From: Terriglobia bacterium | GTDB lineage: Bacteria > Acidobacteriota > Terriglobia > Bryobacterales > UBA6623 | Direction of reading: 5' to 3' | Assembly: GCA_009841225.1 (NCBI GenBank) | Contig: VXMF01000005.1 | Coordinates: forward strand, 62,001-126,000 | DNA: 64,000 bases | Shown: positions 18,426-28,005 of the stretch, one piece after another | How positions within the stretch are numbered: position 1 is the first letter of the stretch | How the letters are laid out: every line of letters starts with the position of its first letter | The notes under the pieces: model-generated | Seen by the model: only the letters and a program-made list of their open reading frames with translations | What the model was told of the DNA's origin: nothing | The model's database searches: none | Position numbers and translations under genes: made by a program

Positions 18426-19805
18426 CTAGCGAAAGATCGACCGCCGGCCGAAAAATCCGGTGCGCGCTTGGCCCTCTTGGTCAGCCTCTTGAGCCGCCAC
18501 GGCAGGCGGAGGCATTAATTCCAGCGGTTCGTCGGCGGCCCCGTTGGAACCGTTGGCCGCGGCTTGCGGCTGCACGGCGGGCTCGCCGCCCGCAGGCAAC
18601 TCCGCCGCTTGCCCTGACTCGACGTCTTGAACGGAAGCCTCGGGCGCCATCTCCGGCAACGGATCGTTCTGGAGCAGTTCGACAGCTCGCTCGGACTGCC
18701 ACGAAGAACCGGCGCGTGCATCGGACACGGCCTTTGCACGTCCCTCGTTCTCCGGGCGGAGCTCGAAGTTCTGCTGCGCGAAGCCGGATGCGATCATCAT
18801 CACCCTGACCATCTCTCCCATCGAGTCGTCCTGAACGACTCCAATGATCAGCTCCGCGTCCGACGAGATCTCGCGCTGGACCAACTGCAGTGCCTCGGTG
18901 GCGTCATGCATCCCGAACTTGGTCGAACCGGTGATGTTCACGAGCACCTTGCGCGCACGCACCAAGCCCTCGGCTTCCATCACAGGGCTCGCGATCGCAT
19001 CGCGGGCCGCCTGCATCGCGGCATCACGCCCGCTGCGCTGAGCGGTGCCCACGACGGCCATGCCGGCTTCCTCGAGCACAGCCCTGACGTCAGCGAAGTC
19101 GGTGTTCATGATGCCCCGCTTGCCCAGAATGGACGTCACGCCTTGAAGCGTGTCGGAAACAATCTGGTGCGCCGCCTGGAAGCCCTCGAAGAACCCCGTG
19201 CCAGACTCGACCTGACCCAAGAGCCGCTCGTTCTGGATGATGATCGTGGTGTCCACGTTTTCGACCAGCCTGTCCAGGCCGTCGTCCGCGATGCGAGCAC
19301 GGCGCGTGCCCTCGAAGGCGAACGGCTTGATCGCTGTGGCCACCGTGAGAGCGCCCATTTGCTTGGCGAGCGACGCGATCACGGGCGCGGCGCCCGTTCC
19401 CGTGCCGCCTCCCAGGCCGGTGACGAGAAAGACCATGTCGGCGTCGCCGAGCAGTTCGGTGAGGTCCTCCGTGTTCTCCAAGGCGGACTGCTTCCCGACC
19501 TCTGGATTCGAGCCGGTGCCATGCCCTTGGGTCGTGCGCTGGCCGATCTGCAACTTGGTGGTCGCGCAGCAGGTCTGCAACGCCTGCTCGTCCGTGTTCA
19601 CAGCGACGTAATCGACTTGTTCGATTCCGTTCGCAATCAGAGTGTCAAGGACGTTCCCCCCGCAGCCGCCGATGCCAACCACCTTGATGCAGATAGCGCT
19701 TTTCGGCACTTGCTCGAGGATGAACTTCACCTTGTCATCAGCCGGTTTCTCGGCGGCTTCGACTGGTTCGATCGTCATCGATACCGGTTCGCGAATGTCA
19801 GTCAT
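18426..19805 (-). CDS. ftsZ: Cell division GTPase FtsZ
   Basis: Tubulin-like GTPase that forms the Z-ring. The GTP signature GGGTGTGAAP, the NTDEQAL segment and the catalytic T7 loop NTDFADVR are intact. I start at MTDIREPVSM (459 residues), whose ATG overlaps the ftsA stop (ATGA). The C-terminal linker is acidic and Pro/Ala-rich. The last residues read TGFFGRRSIFR instead of a recognisable DIPAFLR-type conserved peptide, which is unusual for the FtsA-binding tail. It is the last gene of the dcw cluster. Confidence 0.96.
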   Translation of the reverse strand: MTDIREPVSMTIEPVEAAEKPADDKVKFILEQVPKSAICIKVVGIGGCGGNVLDTLIANGIEQVDYVAVNTDEQALQTCCATTKLQIGQRTTQGHGTGSNPEVGKQSALENTEDLTELLGDADMVFLVTGLGGGTGTGAAPVIASLAKQMGALTVATAIKPFAFEGTRRARIADDGLDRLVENVDTTIIIQNERLLGQVESGTGFFEGFQAAHQIVSDTLQGVTSILGKRGIMNTDFADVRAVLEEAGMAVVGTAQRSGRDAAMQAARDAIASPVMEAEGLVRARKVLVNITGSTKFGMHDATEALQLVQREISSDAELIIGVVQDDSMGEMVRVMMIASGFAQQNFELRPENEGRAKAVSDARAGSSWQSERAVELLQNDPLPEMAPEASVQDVESGQAAELPAGGEPAVQPQAAANGSNGAADEPLELMPPPAVAAQEADQEGQARTGFFGRRSIFR

Positions 19806-21037
19806 AGTACTTTCTCCTCGTGTCGCAGGCCGCTGCTGGCAAGCCGCTCCTGCTTGTTCGTGTTCCTCTCTTGCCAGTACGCAAGTCGGTGTGCGTACAG
19901 AACCGAACCGGCGGCGCAAGCCCAGCCCGGGTGTTGCAGCGCCGGCGGTAAGTTTTGCAACTTGGACGGCAGGCCGATGCGAGTGCTCAAGCGCAGCACG
20001 TCCCTAGCCCTTTTCTGGATGCCAGGCAGCGCCGCCATGTCACCGCTGAGCACGAGAGAGCGTACGGGATCGCCTTGCACGGCGACCTTTCTGATCTCTT
20101 CGTGCGCCATCTGAAGGCAGTCGTTTACGCGGCGGGTGATGATCCTGTTCACCAGGTTGCACGAGCGCATCGCCCCAGAGCCGACCGGGTCCTTCGGATC
20201 GGATCCAGGCACGAAGACCAACGCTCCGTCCTGCCCAAGATCGAACTCGATCCTGCCAAAATCGGTGATCAGTGACGACGCCACCGCGGTCGACGTCTTC
20301 AGCGACCGGGCGATGTCCTCGACTAGGTCGTCCCGCCCGATCGGCAGCCCAATCGCCAGCCGCAAGCAGCCCCGACGGTGGACCGTCAGGCTGCTGGCAG
20401 CCTTGCCGAAGTCGATGTGGGCTACGCCCTGAACCATTTCTTCCTGGGTAAGCGTGCCAAAGGCGGCGGCAAACCCACCCAAGACCGTGTCCTTGACGCC
20501 GACCCCGGCCTCATTCACCATGGCGCCGACGCTGTCGTGGTCGCTCTTGCGCATTGACACGATCCGCACGAAGGCCTCGAGCCGACTGGCCGGATAGCCG
20601 ATGGGGTCGCGCAGGCCGCTGCACGGACCCGCGATGAACTCCAGCGGGACAAGCTGCAGCGCCGTCGTGCCGCGGTGCACCAACCCCTGCTCGGCCTTTG
20701 CAATCACGGCTTGAACATCGCGCGGTCGGATCTTTCCCTCGCCGGCCGGCAACGTGACGCCCGTATGGACCAAGTGACTGGACACTCCCGTCGCGCCGAC
20801 GCCTACCACCGCCGAGACGATGGTGACTCCTCCGCTCTCCTCGGCCTCCCGGATCACCTCGTAAACGGACTCTGCGGTAGCATCCTTGGCAGCTGCTTCG
20901 CCTTCATCCCAGCGCGCCGGAGGCATGACGCCGCAACTCAAGTACCTCAGCTGCTCCCCGTTGGCCACGGCGACCAAGCAGCGGGTCAGCGCCCCGCTCA
21001 TGTCGAGGCCCACGAAAGTGCTCGGTTTGTCTGTCAT
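19802..21037 (-). CDS. ftsA: Cell division protein FtsA (divergent)
   Basis: Actin-like membrane tether for FtsZ by position (between ftsQ and ftsZ with 4-bp overlaps at both ends), size (411 residues) and the SHS2-like 1C segment (about 85-160, PRDVQAVIAKAEQG). The nucleotide-binding motifs are eroded. The first phosphate loop reads GLDMSGALTRCLV, the second HIDFGKAASSLTV where D-x-G-G-G/S-T-T is usual, and the adenosine motif LVLSGDMAALPGI. No clear C-terminal amphipathic membrane helix is visible, though the tail RLASSGLRHEEKVL is charged. Confidence 0.88.
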   Translation of the reverse strand: MTDKPSTFVGLDMSGALTRCLVAVANGEQLRYLSCGVMPPARWDEGEAAAKDATAESVYEVIREAEESGGVTIVSAVVGVGATGVSSHLVHTGVTLPAGEGKIRPRDVQAVIAKAEQGLVHRGTTALQLVPLEFIAGPCSGLRDPIGYPASRLEAFVRIVSMRKSDHDSVGAMVNEAGVGVKDTVLGGFAAAFGTLTQEEMVQGVAHIDFGKAASSLTVHRRGCLRLAIGLPIGRDDLVEDIARSLKTSTAVASSLITDFGRIEFDLGQDGALVFVPGSDPKDPVGSGAMRSCNLVNRIITRRVNDCLQMAHEEIRKVAVQGDPVRSLVLSGDMAALPGIQKRARDVLRLSTRIGLPSKLQNLPPALQHPGWACAAGSVLYAHRLAYWQERNTNKQERLASSGLRHEEKVL

Positions 21038-21894
21038 GACTGTCTGTCTCCGCCTAGATCAAGCACCACGGGAATCTGACCTTCCAAGCGCAAGTTGACC
21101 GACTTCAATGGGCCGAGAGCGGACTGCCAGCTGTCGACGCCGTTGAGGAACATCTCCACGCGGTGATGCAGGTGGTCATTACCCATTTCGAGCCTGACCA
21201 GTCGACCCTCGTGCTTGGCAAGGACGAGGGCGTTTTCCAGATCAGCGACATTGATCTCCGACACCCGCTCGCTGAAACGCTGCACGCTGCAGGCGTCCAT
21301 CACTGACATGAAAAGCTTGACGCGATCCTGGCGCGCCCTCAAGTCCATCTCCGCGTCAATGCCCGTCATCACAGGAAGGCCATCGTTGCCCGTGCTGCGG
21401 TACTCCAGCAGTACGCCGTCCGCATCGATCATGCGGACCGCCTCACCCCCGGCTAGCGGCACCAGTGCCACCGGCGCGCGCTCGCGCACGGCCACTCGGA
21501 CTGCATTTGGCCAGACCTTGGAAACGCGGGCCTCCTTGATCCACTGGATAGCCAGCAACTGCTGACGCCGCTTCGAAACGTCTACCGAGGCCAAGCTCTG
21601 GCCATTGTCAGGATTGAAAACGGCCGCCACTTCGGATTCGTCTCTGCTCTCAACCCCGTCGACCGTCAACCACGACCCGTCCGGGGAAAGCTGAAAGACC
21701 GCGGCCCGCAGGACGGCCTCCTGTGCTTGCCACCAAGAGACACCCAACACTGCCAACAGGAGGCCCGAGAGCAACACGGCACGCTTGTACCGCGCGCCAG
21801 GCTGCGAGCCGCTGTCGCCGCGCGCTGCCCGCAGGATCTGGCTCAACTTTGAAGTCTTGGCCGGCTTGGCCTTGCTGTTCACTTGTTTCTTCAC
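21034..21894 (-). CDS. ftsQ: Cell division protein FtsQ
   Basis: Bitopic divisome protein of 286 residues. It has a basic cytoplasmic N-terminus (KKQVNSKAKPAKTSK), one membrane segment (about 42-60, AVLLSGLLLAVLGVSWW), a POTRA domain (about 70-140) and the FtsQ beta-domain (VAVRERAPVALVPLAGGEAVRMIDADGVLLEY). It overlaps murC and ftsA by 4 bp each. The order murC-ftsQ without murB or ddl between them is notable. Confidence 0.9.
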   Translation of the reverse strand: MKKQVNSKAKPAKTSKLSQILRAARGDSGSQPGARYKRAVLLSGLLLAVLGVSWWQAQEAVLRAAVFQLSPDGSWLTVDGVESRDESEVAAVFNPDNGQSLASVDVSKRRQQLLAIQWIKEARVSKVWPNAVRVAVRERAPVALVPLAGGEAVRMIDADGVLLEYRSTGNDGLPVMTGIDAEMDLRARQDRVKLFMSVMDACSVQRFSERVSEINVADLENALVLAKHEGRLVRLEMGNDHLHHRVEMFLNGVDSWQSALGPLKSVNLRLEGQIPVVLDLGGDRQS

Positions 21895-23345
21895 GATCGA
21901 TCCTTTCCCCGCGCCCGAGAGACGCGAATGCCCGAACCCTTCTCACTGTCCTTGCCGCGGAGCCGTTTCAACATTTCCTCGCCGGCCATCCAGACGTTTC
22001 CGGCGCCGAACGTGACGAGGGCTTCGCCCGACCTGACGGTGGCGAGCGCTTGATCGACAGCGTCCTCCATCGTGGGACAGTAGTCGACGCTGCGATGCCC
22101 GGCTCGCAGGATCTCGCCCACCAGCCAGGGACTCGACACCCCGGGAATGGGATCTTCGCCGGCGGCGTAGATATCGACCACCCAGAGTCGGTCCGCTTGG
22201 CCGAAACACTCGGCGAAATCGGCGGCGAGGTCTTCTGTGCGGCTGTAGCGGTGCGGCTGGAATATCACGTTCACCGCGCCGAATCCGCACGAGGCGGCCG
22301 CTGCAAGGGTCGCCCGGATTTCGGTGGGATGGTGCCCGTAGTCATCGATAACCGCAATGCCGCGTTCGACACCACGCGTCTGGAAGCGCCGGTCGACGCC
22401 GCGAAAGTCGTCGAGCCCGGCGCGGACCTGATCGGGCGAAAGCCCCAACTCGAGACCGACCGCGATGGCGGCCGTGGCGTTGCGCACCGTGTGCAAGCCC
22501 ACGCCGCGCACGCCGAACTGGCCTAGGCTCCGGCCTTCCCGCTCGAGATGGAACGACACCTCGCCGGTATCAAGCTCGACCCGGTCGGCCACGATGTCCG
22601 CCGTCGGAGAGACTTCGCGCAGACCGTAGGTCACGCAGCGTCTGCGAAGGCGCTCGGCGACATAGCGAGCGCGCGGGTCGTCCGCGCAGACAATCACGGC
22701 ACCGTAGAAAGGCACGTTGTTCCCGAAAGCCTCGAAGGCCTTGAGCAGATCCTCGTCCGTGCCGTAGTGATCCATGTGCTCGCGATCAATGTTGGTGATG
22801 ATGCCGATGATCGGATTGAGCGCCAAGAAGGAGCCGTCGGACTCGTCGGCTTCGACCAACAGGTAGTCGCCTTGGCCGAGGCGCGCACTGGAGCCAATCG
22901 AGGCAACCCGACCGCCGATCACCACCGTGGGATCCATGCCGCCTGCGCCCAGAATCGCCGCGCACATCGACGAGGTGCTGGTCTTGCCATGGCTGCCCGC
23001 CACCGCGATGCCGTACTTCACCCGCATCAGCTCGGCCAGCAGCTCGCCCCGGGCAATCACTGGAAGCTTCCGGCGGCGCGCTTCGGCCAATTCAGGATTG
23101 TTGGCCGGAATGGCGGAGCTGGTCACCACAGCCTCCGCCTCGCCGACCTGGTCGGCGCTGTGCCCCACCCAGATCGTGGCTCCCAGCTCGCGCAGCCGGA
23201 TCACGATCGGCGATTCGCGCAGATCCGAGCCGGTCACGGTATAGCCGAGGTTGAGCAGGATTTCGGCGATTCCGCTCATGCCAATTCCGCCGATGCCGAT
23301 GAAATGCAGCCGCCTCTGCTGGAACGCTTCCTTGTTGAAGGGCAT
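21891..23345 (-). CDS. murC: UDP-N-acetylmuramate--L-alanine ligase
   Basis: Adds L-Ala to UDP-MurNAc in the cytoplasm, ATP-dependent. The 484 residues show the Rossmann opening FIGIGGIGMSGIAEIL, the ATP loop AGSHGKTSTSSM, the central NIDREHMDHYGT and the C-domain DDYGHHPTEIRATL, all hallmark MurC segments. It starts 2 bp after the murG stop, and its end overlaps ftsQ by 4 bp. Confidence 0.96.
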   Translation of the reverse strand: MPFNKEAFQQRRLHFIGIGGIGMSGIAEILLNLGYTVTGSDLRESPIVIRLRELGATIWVGHSADQVGEAEAVVTSSAIPANNPELAEARRRKLPVIARGELLAELMRVKYGIAVAGSHGKTSTSSMCAAILGAGGMDPTVVIGGRVASIGSSARLGQGDYLLVEADESDGSFLALNPIIGIITNIDREHMDHYGTDEDLLKAFEAFGNNVPFYGAVIVCADDPRARYVAERLRRRCVTYGLREVSPTADIVADRVELDTGEVSFHLEREGRSLGQFGVRGVGLHTVRNATAAIAVGLELGLSPDQVRAGLDDFRGVDRRFQTRGVERGIAVIDDYGHHPTEIRATLAAAASCGFGAVNVIFQPHRYSRTEDLAADFAECFGQADRLWVVDIYAAGEDPIPGVSSPWLVGEILRAGHRSVDYCPTMEDAVDQALATVRSGEALVTFGAGNVWMAGEEMLKRLRGKDSEKGSGIRVSRARGKDRS

Positions 23346-23347
23346 CG

Positions 23348-24454
23348 CTAGTTCAGTCCTCCTGATCGCGCGGCGGCCTGCGCGACCGCGTCGGCCGCGT
23401 CTTCGGCCGCTCCCCTTGGAGACAGCTCGGCGAGTGCGCGGGACATACGCTGCAAGCGGACAGGATCCGCCGAAAGGGCGTCAATCTCGCGGACCATGCG
23501 TTCGCCGGTCCATTCCGAGTCGTCGCACAACAGGGCGCCGCCTGCGTCGGCGATCGCGGCCCCGTTCGCCTGCTGGTGGTTGTCCGCCGCGAACGGAAAC
23601 GGTACGAGCACCGCCGGCTTGCTGGCGGCGCACAGCTCGGCAATGACCGACGCGCCAGCCCGGCAGACCACGAGATCTGCCTGAGAGAACAGCCGCGGCA
23701 TGTTGTCGAAGAAGGCCGCTGCTTCGGCCTCAACGCCAGCTTCGCGATAGGCGGCCGACACCTCTTCCGCGTCTCGCTCGCCGGTCTGGTGCAGCAAGCG
23801 CGGGCACCGCCGGCCCTCGTCGCGCCAGATTCGGACCGCTTCCAAGGCAGCTTCGTTCAGACGAACCGCGCCTTGGCTGCCGCCCAGAATCAGCACCGTA
23901 AAGGGCTCGCCCGGCGCCTTTTCCGGCGCCTCGAAGAACTCCTTGCGGACCGGCAGTCTCGCGAGCTGGCAGGAAGCGGATCGGAATCTCTTCGCCGCCC
24001 CTGGGTGGCATACCAGCGCCCGCCGCGCTACCAGCGCCGCGAGGCGATTGGCCAGACCGGGCCGGGCATTGGGCTCGAGCAGGACAAGCGGCACGTCCAG
24101 CAGCGCACTGGCCAGCACCAAGGGGCCGGCCGCATACCCGCCCAAACTGAGGGCTGCCGCAGGCCGGTACCTGAAGACCAAACCCGCCGCTACGGAGAAC
24201 GCGGCCGGCAACAGCAGCAAGGTGGTCATGCGCCGACGCAGCGACACGCGGTTCAACGCTCCCGCAGGCACGAGCCGCAGGTCGAATCCGGCGGCCGGGA
24301 CCAGCCGATTCTCGAAGCCGCGGGCAGTGCCGACAAACACGCACAGCCATCCCCGCTGGCGGAGCACTTTGGCCACTTCCAAGCCCGGAATGACGTGGCC
24401 GCCGGTACCTCCGGCGGCGATCAGCACGCACTGCTCTGTAGTGGACCTCGTCAT
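23348..24454 (-). CDS. murG: Lipid II synthase (UDP-GlcNAc transferase)
   Basis: GT28 glycosyltransferase that makes lipid II from lipid I at the inner membrane face. I start at MTRSTTEQCVLIAAGG (368 residues), whose ATG overlaps the ftsW stop. The N-terminal glycine loop AAGGTGGHVIPGLEVA, the middle LGGYAAGPLVLAS and LLEPNARPGLANR, the second glycine loop ILGGSQGAVRLNE and the donor-site CRAGASVIAELCA are all present. Confidence 0.95.
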   Translation of the reverse strand: MTRSTTEQCVLIAAGGTGGHVIPGLEVAKVLRQRGWLCVFVGTARGFENRLVPAAGFDLRLVPAGALNRVSLRRRMTTLLLLPAAFSVAAGLVFRYRPAAALSLGGYAAGPLVLASALLDVPLVLLEPNARPGLANRLAALVARRALVCHPGAAKRFRSASCQLARLPVRKEFFEAPEKAPGEPFTVLILGGSQGAVRLNEAALEAVRIWRDEGRRCPRLLHQTGERDAEEVSAAYREAGVEAEAAAFFDNMPRLFSQADLVVCRAGASVIAELCAASKPAVLVPFPFAADNHQQANGAAIADAGGALLCDDSEWTGERMVREIDALSADPVRLQRMSRALAELSPRGAAEDAADAVAQAAARSGGLN

Positions 24455-25530
24455 GACTGACTCAACCTGCTGACGGACAGCAACCCGCCTGAAGCTGCGA
24501 GTGTCGTCCAGAGCGAAGACCCGCCGTAGCTGATGAACGGAAGCGGCATTCCCTTGGTCGGGAGCATGCCCAGCACCACTCCCATGTTGAGCATGGCTTG
24601 GCTCACGATCATCACCGTGACCCCAGCAGCCAAATAGAAGCCGAAGCGATCCGGAGCACTCGTGGCGGCGCGCAGGCCGCGCCACAAGATCACCGCGAAG
24701 CCCACCACCAGCAGCGCCGTTCCGATCAGACCGAGTTCCTCGCCAACCATGGCGAACATGAAGTCCGAATGCGCCTCGGGCAAGAAGTCCATCTTCTGCT
24801 TGCCCGCCATCCAGCCTTTGCCCAGCAGCCCCCCCGATCCGACGGCGATCCCGGACTGGATGATTTGAAAGCCACCTCCCAAGGGGTCCGCTTCCGGCTC
24901 AAGGAACACTAGCAGCCGCTTCACCCGGTAGGGCTCCATGAACACGAACACGCTCAGCAGCGCCACCGCGACCAGCGCAGCCGATGCAAGCCAGCGGAGC
25001 GGCACTCCGGCCAGAAAGATCAAGGTGCCAGCCAAGAGCACCAAGCAGGCCGTCGTGCCGAAATCCCTGCCGGCGATGATCAGGCCAGCCAGCAGGGAAA
25101 CCACCAGAACGGGCATCACCAGCGCCTGCCCGAGATGCAACTTGTCCCGGTAGCGCTCGAAGTGATACGCCAAGTACAGGATGATCGCGGGCTTGGCCAG
25201 TTCCGATGGCTGTAGGGAGAGCGGGCCCAATCGCAGGAATCGCCGCGTATTCGCCCCCGTGCCCAAGCCTGCGGCTATAACCAGCATCAGGACGGTGAGG
25301 GCCAGTACCGTGAAGACAACCCTCGGATCCTGCAAGGATCGGTAGTTGACGAACATCAGCCCGTACATCAGTGCGAGCCCGATCACGGCGGCGATCAGCT
25401 GCTTCACGAAATGGGCCGAACCCGAGACGCCGCTGGAGGCCGTGGCGCTGTAGACCATCAACAGCCCGAAAAGCACCATCGAGAGGATCGTCCAGATCAG
25501 CACGCGATCAAAGCGAAGCATCAGCGGCAT
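24451..25530 (-). CDS. ftsW: Lipid II polymerase FtsW (SEDS family)
   Basis: Septal peptidoglycan glycosyltransferase of 359 residues with about ten membrane segments. SEDS marks include LMVYSATASSG near the N-terminus, LRLGPLSLQPSELAKPAIILYLAY, RDFGTTACLVLLAGTLIFLAG, LPEAHSDFMFAMVGEELGL and the C-terminal GMPLPFISYGGSSLW. It would pair with the FtsI encoded upstream in the operon. Overlaps: 10 bp with murD, 4 bp with murG. Confidence 0.95.
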   Translation of the reverse strand: MPLMLRFDRVLIWTILSMVLFGLLMVYSATASSGVSGSAHFVKQLIAAVIGLALMYGLMFVNYRSLQDPRVVFTVLALTVLMLVIAAGLGTGANTRRFLRLGPLSLQPSELAKPAIILYLAYHFERYRDKLHLGQALVMPVLVVSLLAGLIIAGRDFGTTACLVLLAGTLIFLAGVPLRWLASAALVAVALLSVFVFMEPYRVKRLLVFLEPEADPLGGGFQIIQSGIAVGSGGLLGKGWMAGKQKMDFLPEAHSDFMFAMVGEELGLIGTALLVVGFAVILWRGLRAATSAPDRFGFYLAAGVTVMIVSQAMLNMGVVLGMLPTKGMPLPFISYGGSSLWTTLAASGGLLSVSRLSQS

Positions 25531-26870
25531 GCTCCACCTCCAAGCCCTGCGACAATTCGGCGGAAGTCGCGCCCGCGCTGGATGTAATTCGGATACTGGT
25601 CAAAGCTGGCACACGCCGGCGCGAGCAATACCGTGTCGCCAGGTTCCGCCCGGGCTGCCGCATGATCCAGCGCAGCTCGGAGCGTGCGCACCTCCGCCAC
25701 GGGAACGGCCCCCCCTAGGTGATCGCGAATCAGCGGTGCTGCTTCGCCGATCAACAGGGCCTCCCGCGCATTGCGCCGCAATACCGACGCCAGCGGGCTG
25801 TAGTCCGAGCCCTTGTCGTACCCGCCGAGAATCGCCCACAAGCCGCCGGGGAAGGAGCCGCACGCCTTGACAGCGGCGGCGACATTGGTCGCCTTGGAAT
25901 CGTTGTAGTAGTCGACCCCCCGAATCGTGGCGACGAATTCCATGCGATGCTCGACGGGCTGGAAAGACTTGAGCGCCCGGCCGATCACCTCGACGCTCAC
26001 GCCTGCCAAGGCGCAGGCCGCAACCGCGGCCAATGCGTTCTCGAGGTTGTGCTCGCCGCGGATCGGCAGGTCCGTCTCGGCGACGTCCTCTCCCCGATAG
26101 CGAATCCGGCCCTTAGCGGCGCAGGCATCAACGCCCTTGGCACAGCGGATTCCGAATCGAACCACCGCACCCCGCGCCGCCGGCTCCATGGCGCGACAGT
26201 GCGGATCGGACGCGTTGAACACTGCGGTGTCCCCGGAGCGCTGGTTGCGCAATATGCGCGCCTTGGCAGCGGCGTAGTCGGCGAAGTCGCGGTGCCGGTC
26301 CAAGTGATCCGGAGTTACGTTCAGCACGGCGGCGACATGGCACCGGAACGATGTGGCCGCCTCGAGCTGGAAACTGGACAGTTCGAGCACGTGCCAGTCG
26401 TCGGAGCGGGAGCCGTCGGCGATTTCGAGCACCGGGGTGCCGACGTTTCCGGCCAGCCTGCCGGATACGCCCGCTCGGCGCAGCACGTGATCGATCAACG
26501 AAACGGTCGTGGTCTTGCCATTGGTACCGGTCACGCCGATCACGCGCCCGCGCAGCGCGCCGGCAGCGAGTTCGAGCTCGCCACACACCGCGACTCCCCG
26601 CTGCCGGGCGGACACCAACCCAGGCAGATCCCACGGCACTCCGGGCGAGGGCACGATCAGATCCTGCTCGGCCAGCAGGGAGTCGGGGTGCCCGCCGAAG
26701 TGCAGGCGTACCGGCAAGTGCTCGAGCGAGGCCGCCGCCGCGGCCAGCTCGCTCTTCGCGCTAGCGTCCGCAGCGGCAACGATGGCACCTCGCGCTACGA
26801 GAAAGCGCACGGCCGCAAGGCCTGACTTGCCCAGCCCCAGGACCAACGCTCGCTTTCCTTGCAACGTCAT
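25521..26870 (-). CDS. murD: UDP-MurNAc-L-Ala--D-glutamate ligase
   Basis: Adds D-Glu to the wall precursor. Started at MTLQGKRALVLGLGKSG (449 residues), whose ATG overlaps the mraY stop (ATGA); the longer open frame upstream is antisense-like noise inside mraY. Seen: the glycine-rich opening, the ATP loop GVTGTNGKTTTVSLIDHV, NVTPDHLDRH, the EHRMEF segment and YYNDSKATN with the C-domain Lys/Ser. Confidence 0.95.
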   Translation of the reverse strand: MTLQGKRALVLGLGKSGLAAVRFLVARGAIVAAADASAKSELAAAAASLEHLPVRLHFGGHPDSLLAEQDLIVPSPGVPWDLPGLVSARQRGVAVCGELELAAGALRGRVIGVTGTNGKTTTVSLIDHVLRRAGVSGRLAGNVGTPVLEIADGSRSDDWHVLELSSFQLEAATSFRCHVAAVLNVTPDHLDRHRDFADYAAAKARILRNQRSGDTAVFNASDPHCRAMEPAARGAVVRFGIRCAKGVDACAAKGRIRYRGEDVAETDLPIRGEHNLENALAAVAACALAGVSVEVIGRALKSFQPVEHRMEFVATIRGVDYYNDSKATNVAAAVKACGSFPGGLWAILGGYDKGSDYSPLASVLRRNAREALLIGEAAPLIRDHLGGAVPVAEVRTLRAALDHAAARAEPGDTVLLAPACASFDQYPNYIQRGRDFRRIVAGLGGGACR

Positions 26871-28000
26871 CGCAACTTGAGGGTGCTCAAGGCCATCAGC
26901 GCCATGATCAGACCCACGATCCACAACCGCGTGATGATCTTGGACTCGGGCCAGCCGAGCTGTTCGAAGTGATGGTGGATGGGCGACATGCGGAAGATGC
27001 GCTTGCCCGTGAGCTTGAAACTGCTTACCTGCAGGATGACCGACACCGTCTCGATCACGAACACGGCCCCGATCAGCAGCAGCACGACTTCCTGCTTCGC
27101 CAGGACGGCCACGGTGGCCAGTGCTCCGCCAAGGCTGAGCGAGCCCACGTCGCCCATGAAGATCTCCGCAGGGTGGGCGTTGTACCACAGGAACGCCAGA
27201 CTGGCTCCGACCATGGCACCGCAGAAGATCGTAAGTTCCGCCGCCAGCGGGACGCTGGGCACGTCGAGATAGGCGGAGATCTCGGCGTGTCCTGCAACAT
27301 ACGCGAGAATCGCCAGCGCACCGGCACAAACGACTGTCAATCCAATGGCCAACCCATCCAGGCCATCGGTCAGGTTGACGCCGTTGGCAGTGCCGGCCAA
27401 CACGAAGAACAGCCACCCGAAGAAGCCCACATAGGCGAACGGAAGCGTTACCGGACTGCCCAGCAACGACTGGATGACCAGCTCTGGCCGAAAGTTCTTC
27501 GCGAATGGCAGCGACAGTTCCATCGAGTAGTTCCCGCGGCTGCTCAGCGCAATCAGGACCAGCCCGATGAACAGGGTCAAGGCGATCTGAAATCCAAACT
27601 TTTGCCTCGGTGTCAGGCCGAGGTTCTGTTTCTTGGCCAACTTGCTGTAGTCATCCAAGAACCCGATGAGTCCGAATCCGACAAACGCCGCCAACGCGAT
27701 TCCGACGTACACGTTGCGCAGGTCGGCCCACAGCAGCGTCGGAACGATGGTGGCCAAGCCGATGAGCAGCCCGCCCATCGTCGGGGTTCCCGCCTTCCAC
27801 TGGTGTGATTCTGGGCCCTCGGCCCGGATGTATTGCCCGATCTGAGCTGAGCGCAACCGCCGGATCAGCCAAGGGCCGATCGCCAGCCCGATCAGCATGG
27901 CCGTGAAGGTTGCCATTGCCGTGCGGACCGTGATGTAACCGAAGACGCGCAACGCTCCGAATACAGAGGACAGCGGCTCGAAGAGAAACTCGTACAGCAT
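26867..28000 (-). CDS. mraY: Phospho-MurNAc-pentapeptide transferase
   Basis: Polytopic enzyme that makes lipid I from undecaprenyl phosphate. The 377 residues with about ten membrane helices carry PTMGGLLIGLATIVPTLLW, the DDYSK Asp pair, NLTDGLDGLAIGL, FMGDVGSLSLGGAL and the cytoplasmic PIHHHFEQLGW loop, all diagnostic. It starts 5 bp after murF and overlaps murD. Confidence 0.97.
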   Translation of the reverse strand: MLYEFLFEPLSSVFGALRVFGYITVRTAMATFTAMLIGLAIGPWLIRRLRSAQIGQYIRAEGPESHQWKAGTPTMGGLLIGLATIVPTLLWADLRNVYVGIALAAFVGFGLIGFLDDYSKLAKKQNLGLTPRQKFGFQIALTLFIGLVLIALSSRGNYSMELSLPFAKNFRPELVIQSLLGSPVTLPFAYVGFFGWLFFVLAGTANGVNLTDGLDGLAIGLTVVCAGALAILAYVAGHAEISAYLDVPSVPLAAELTIFCGAMVGASLAFLWYNAHPAEIFMGDVGSLSLGGALATVAVLAKQEVVLLLIGAVFVIETVSVILQVSSFKLTGKRIFRMSPIHHHFEQLGWPESKIITRLWIVGLIMALMALSTLKLR

Positions 28001-28005
28001 GCGGG

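Noticed and set aside
26871-27416. N-terminal extension of MurD inside mraY
   Set aside because: It is an alternative frame within mraY; MurD begins at the ATG overlapping the mraY stop.
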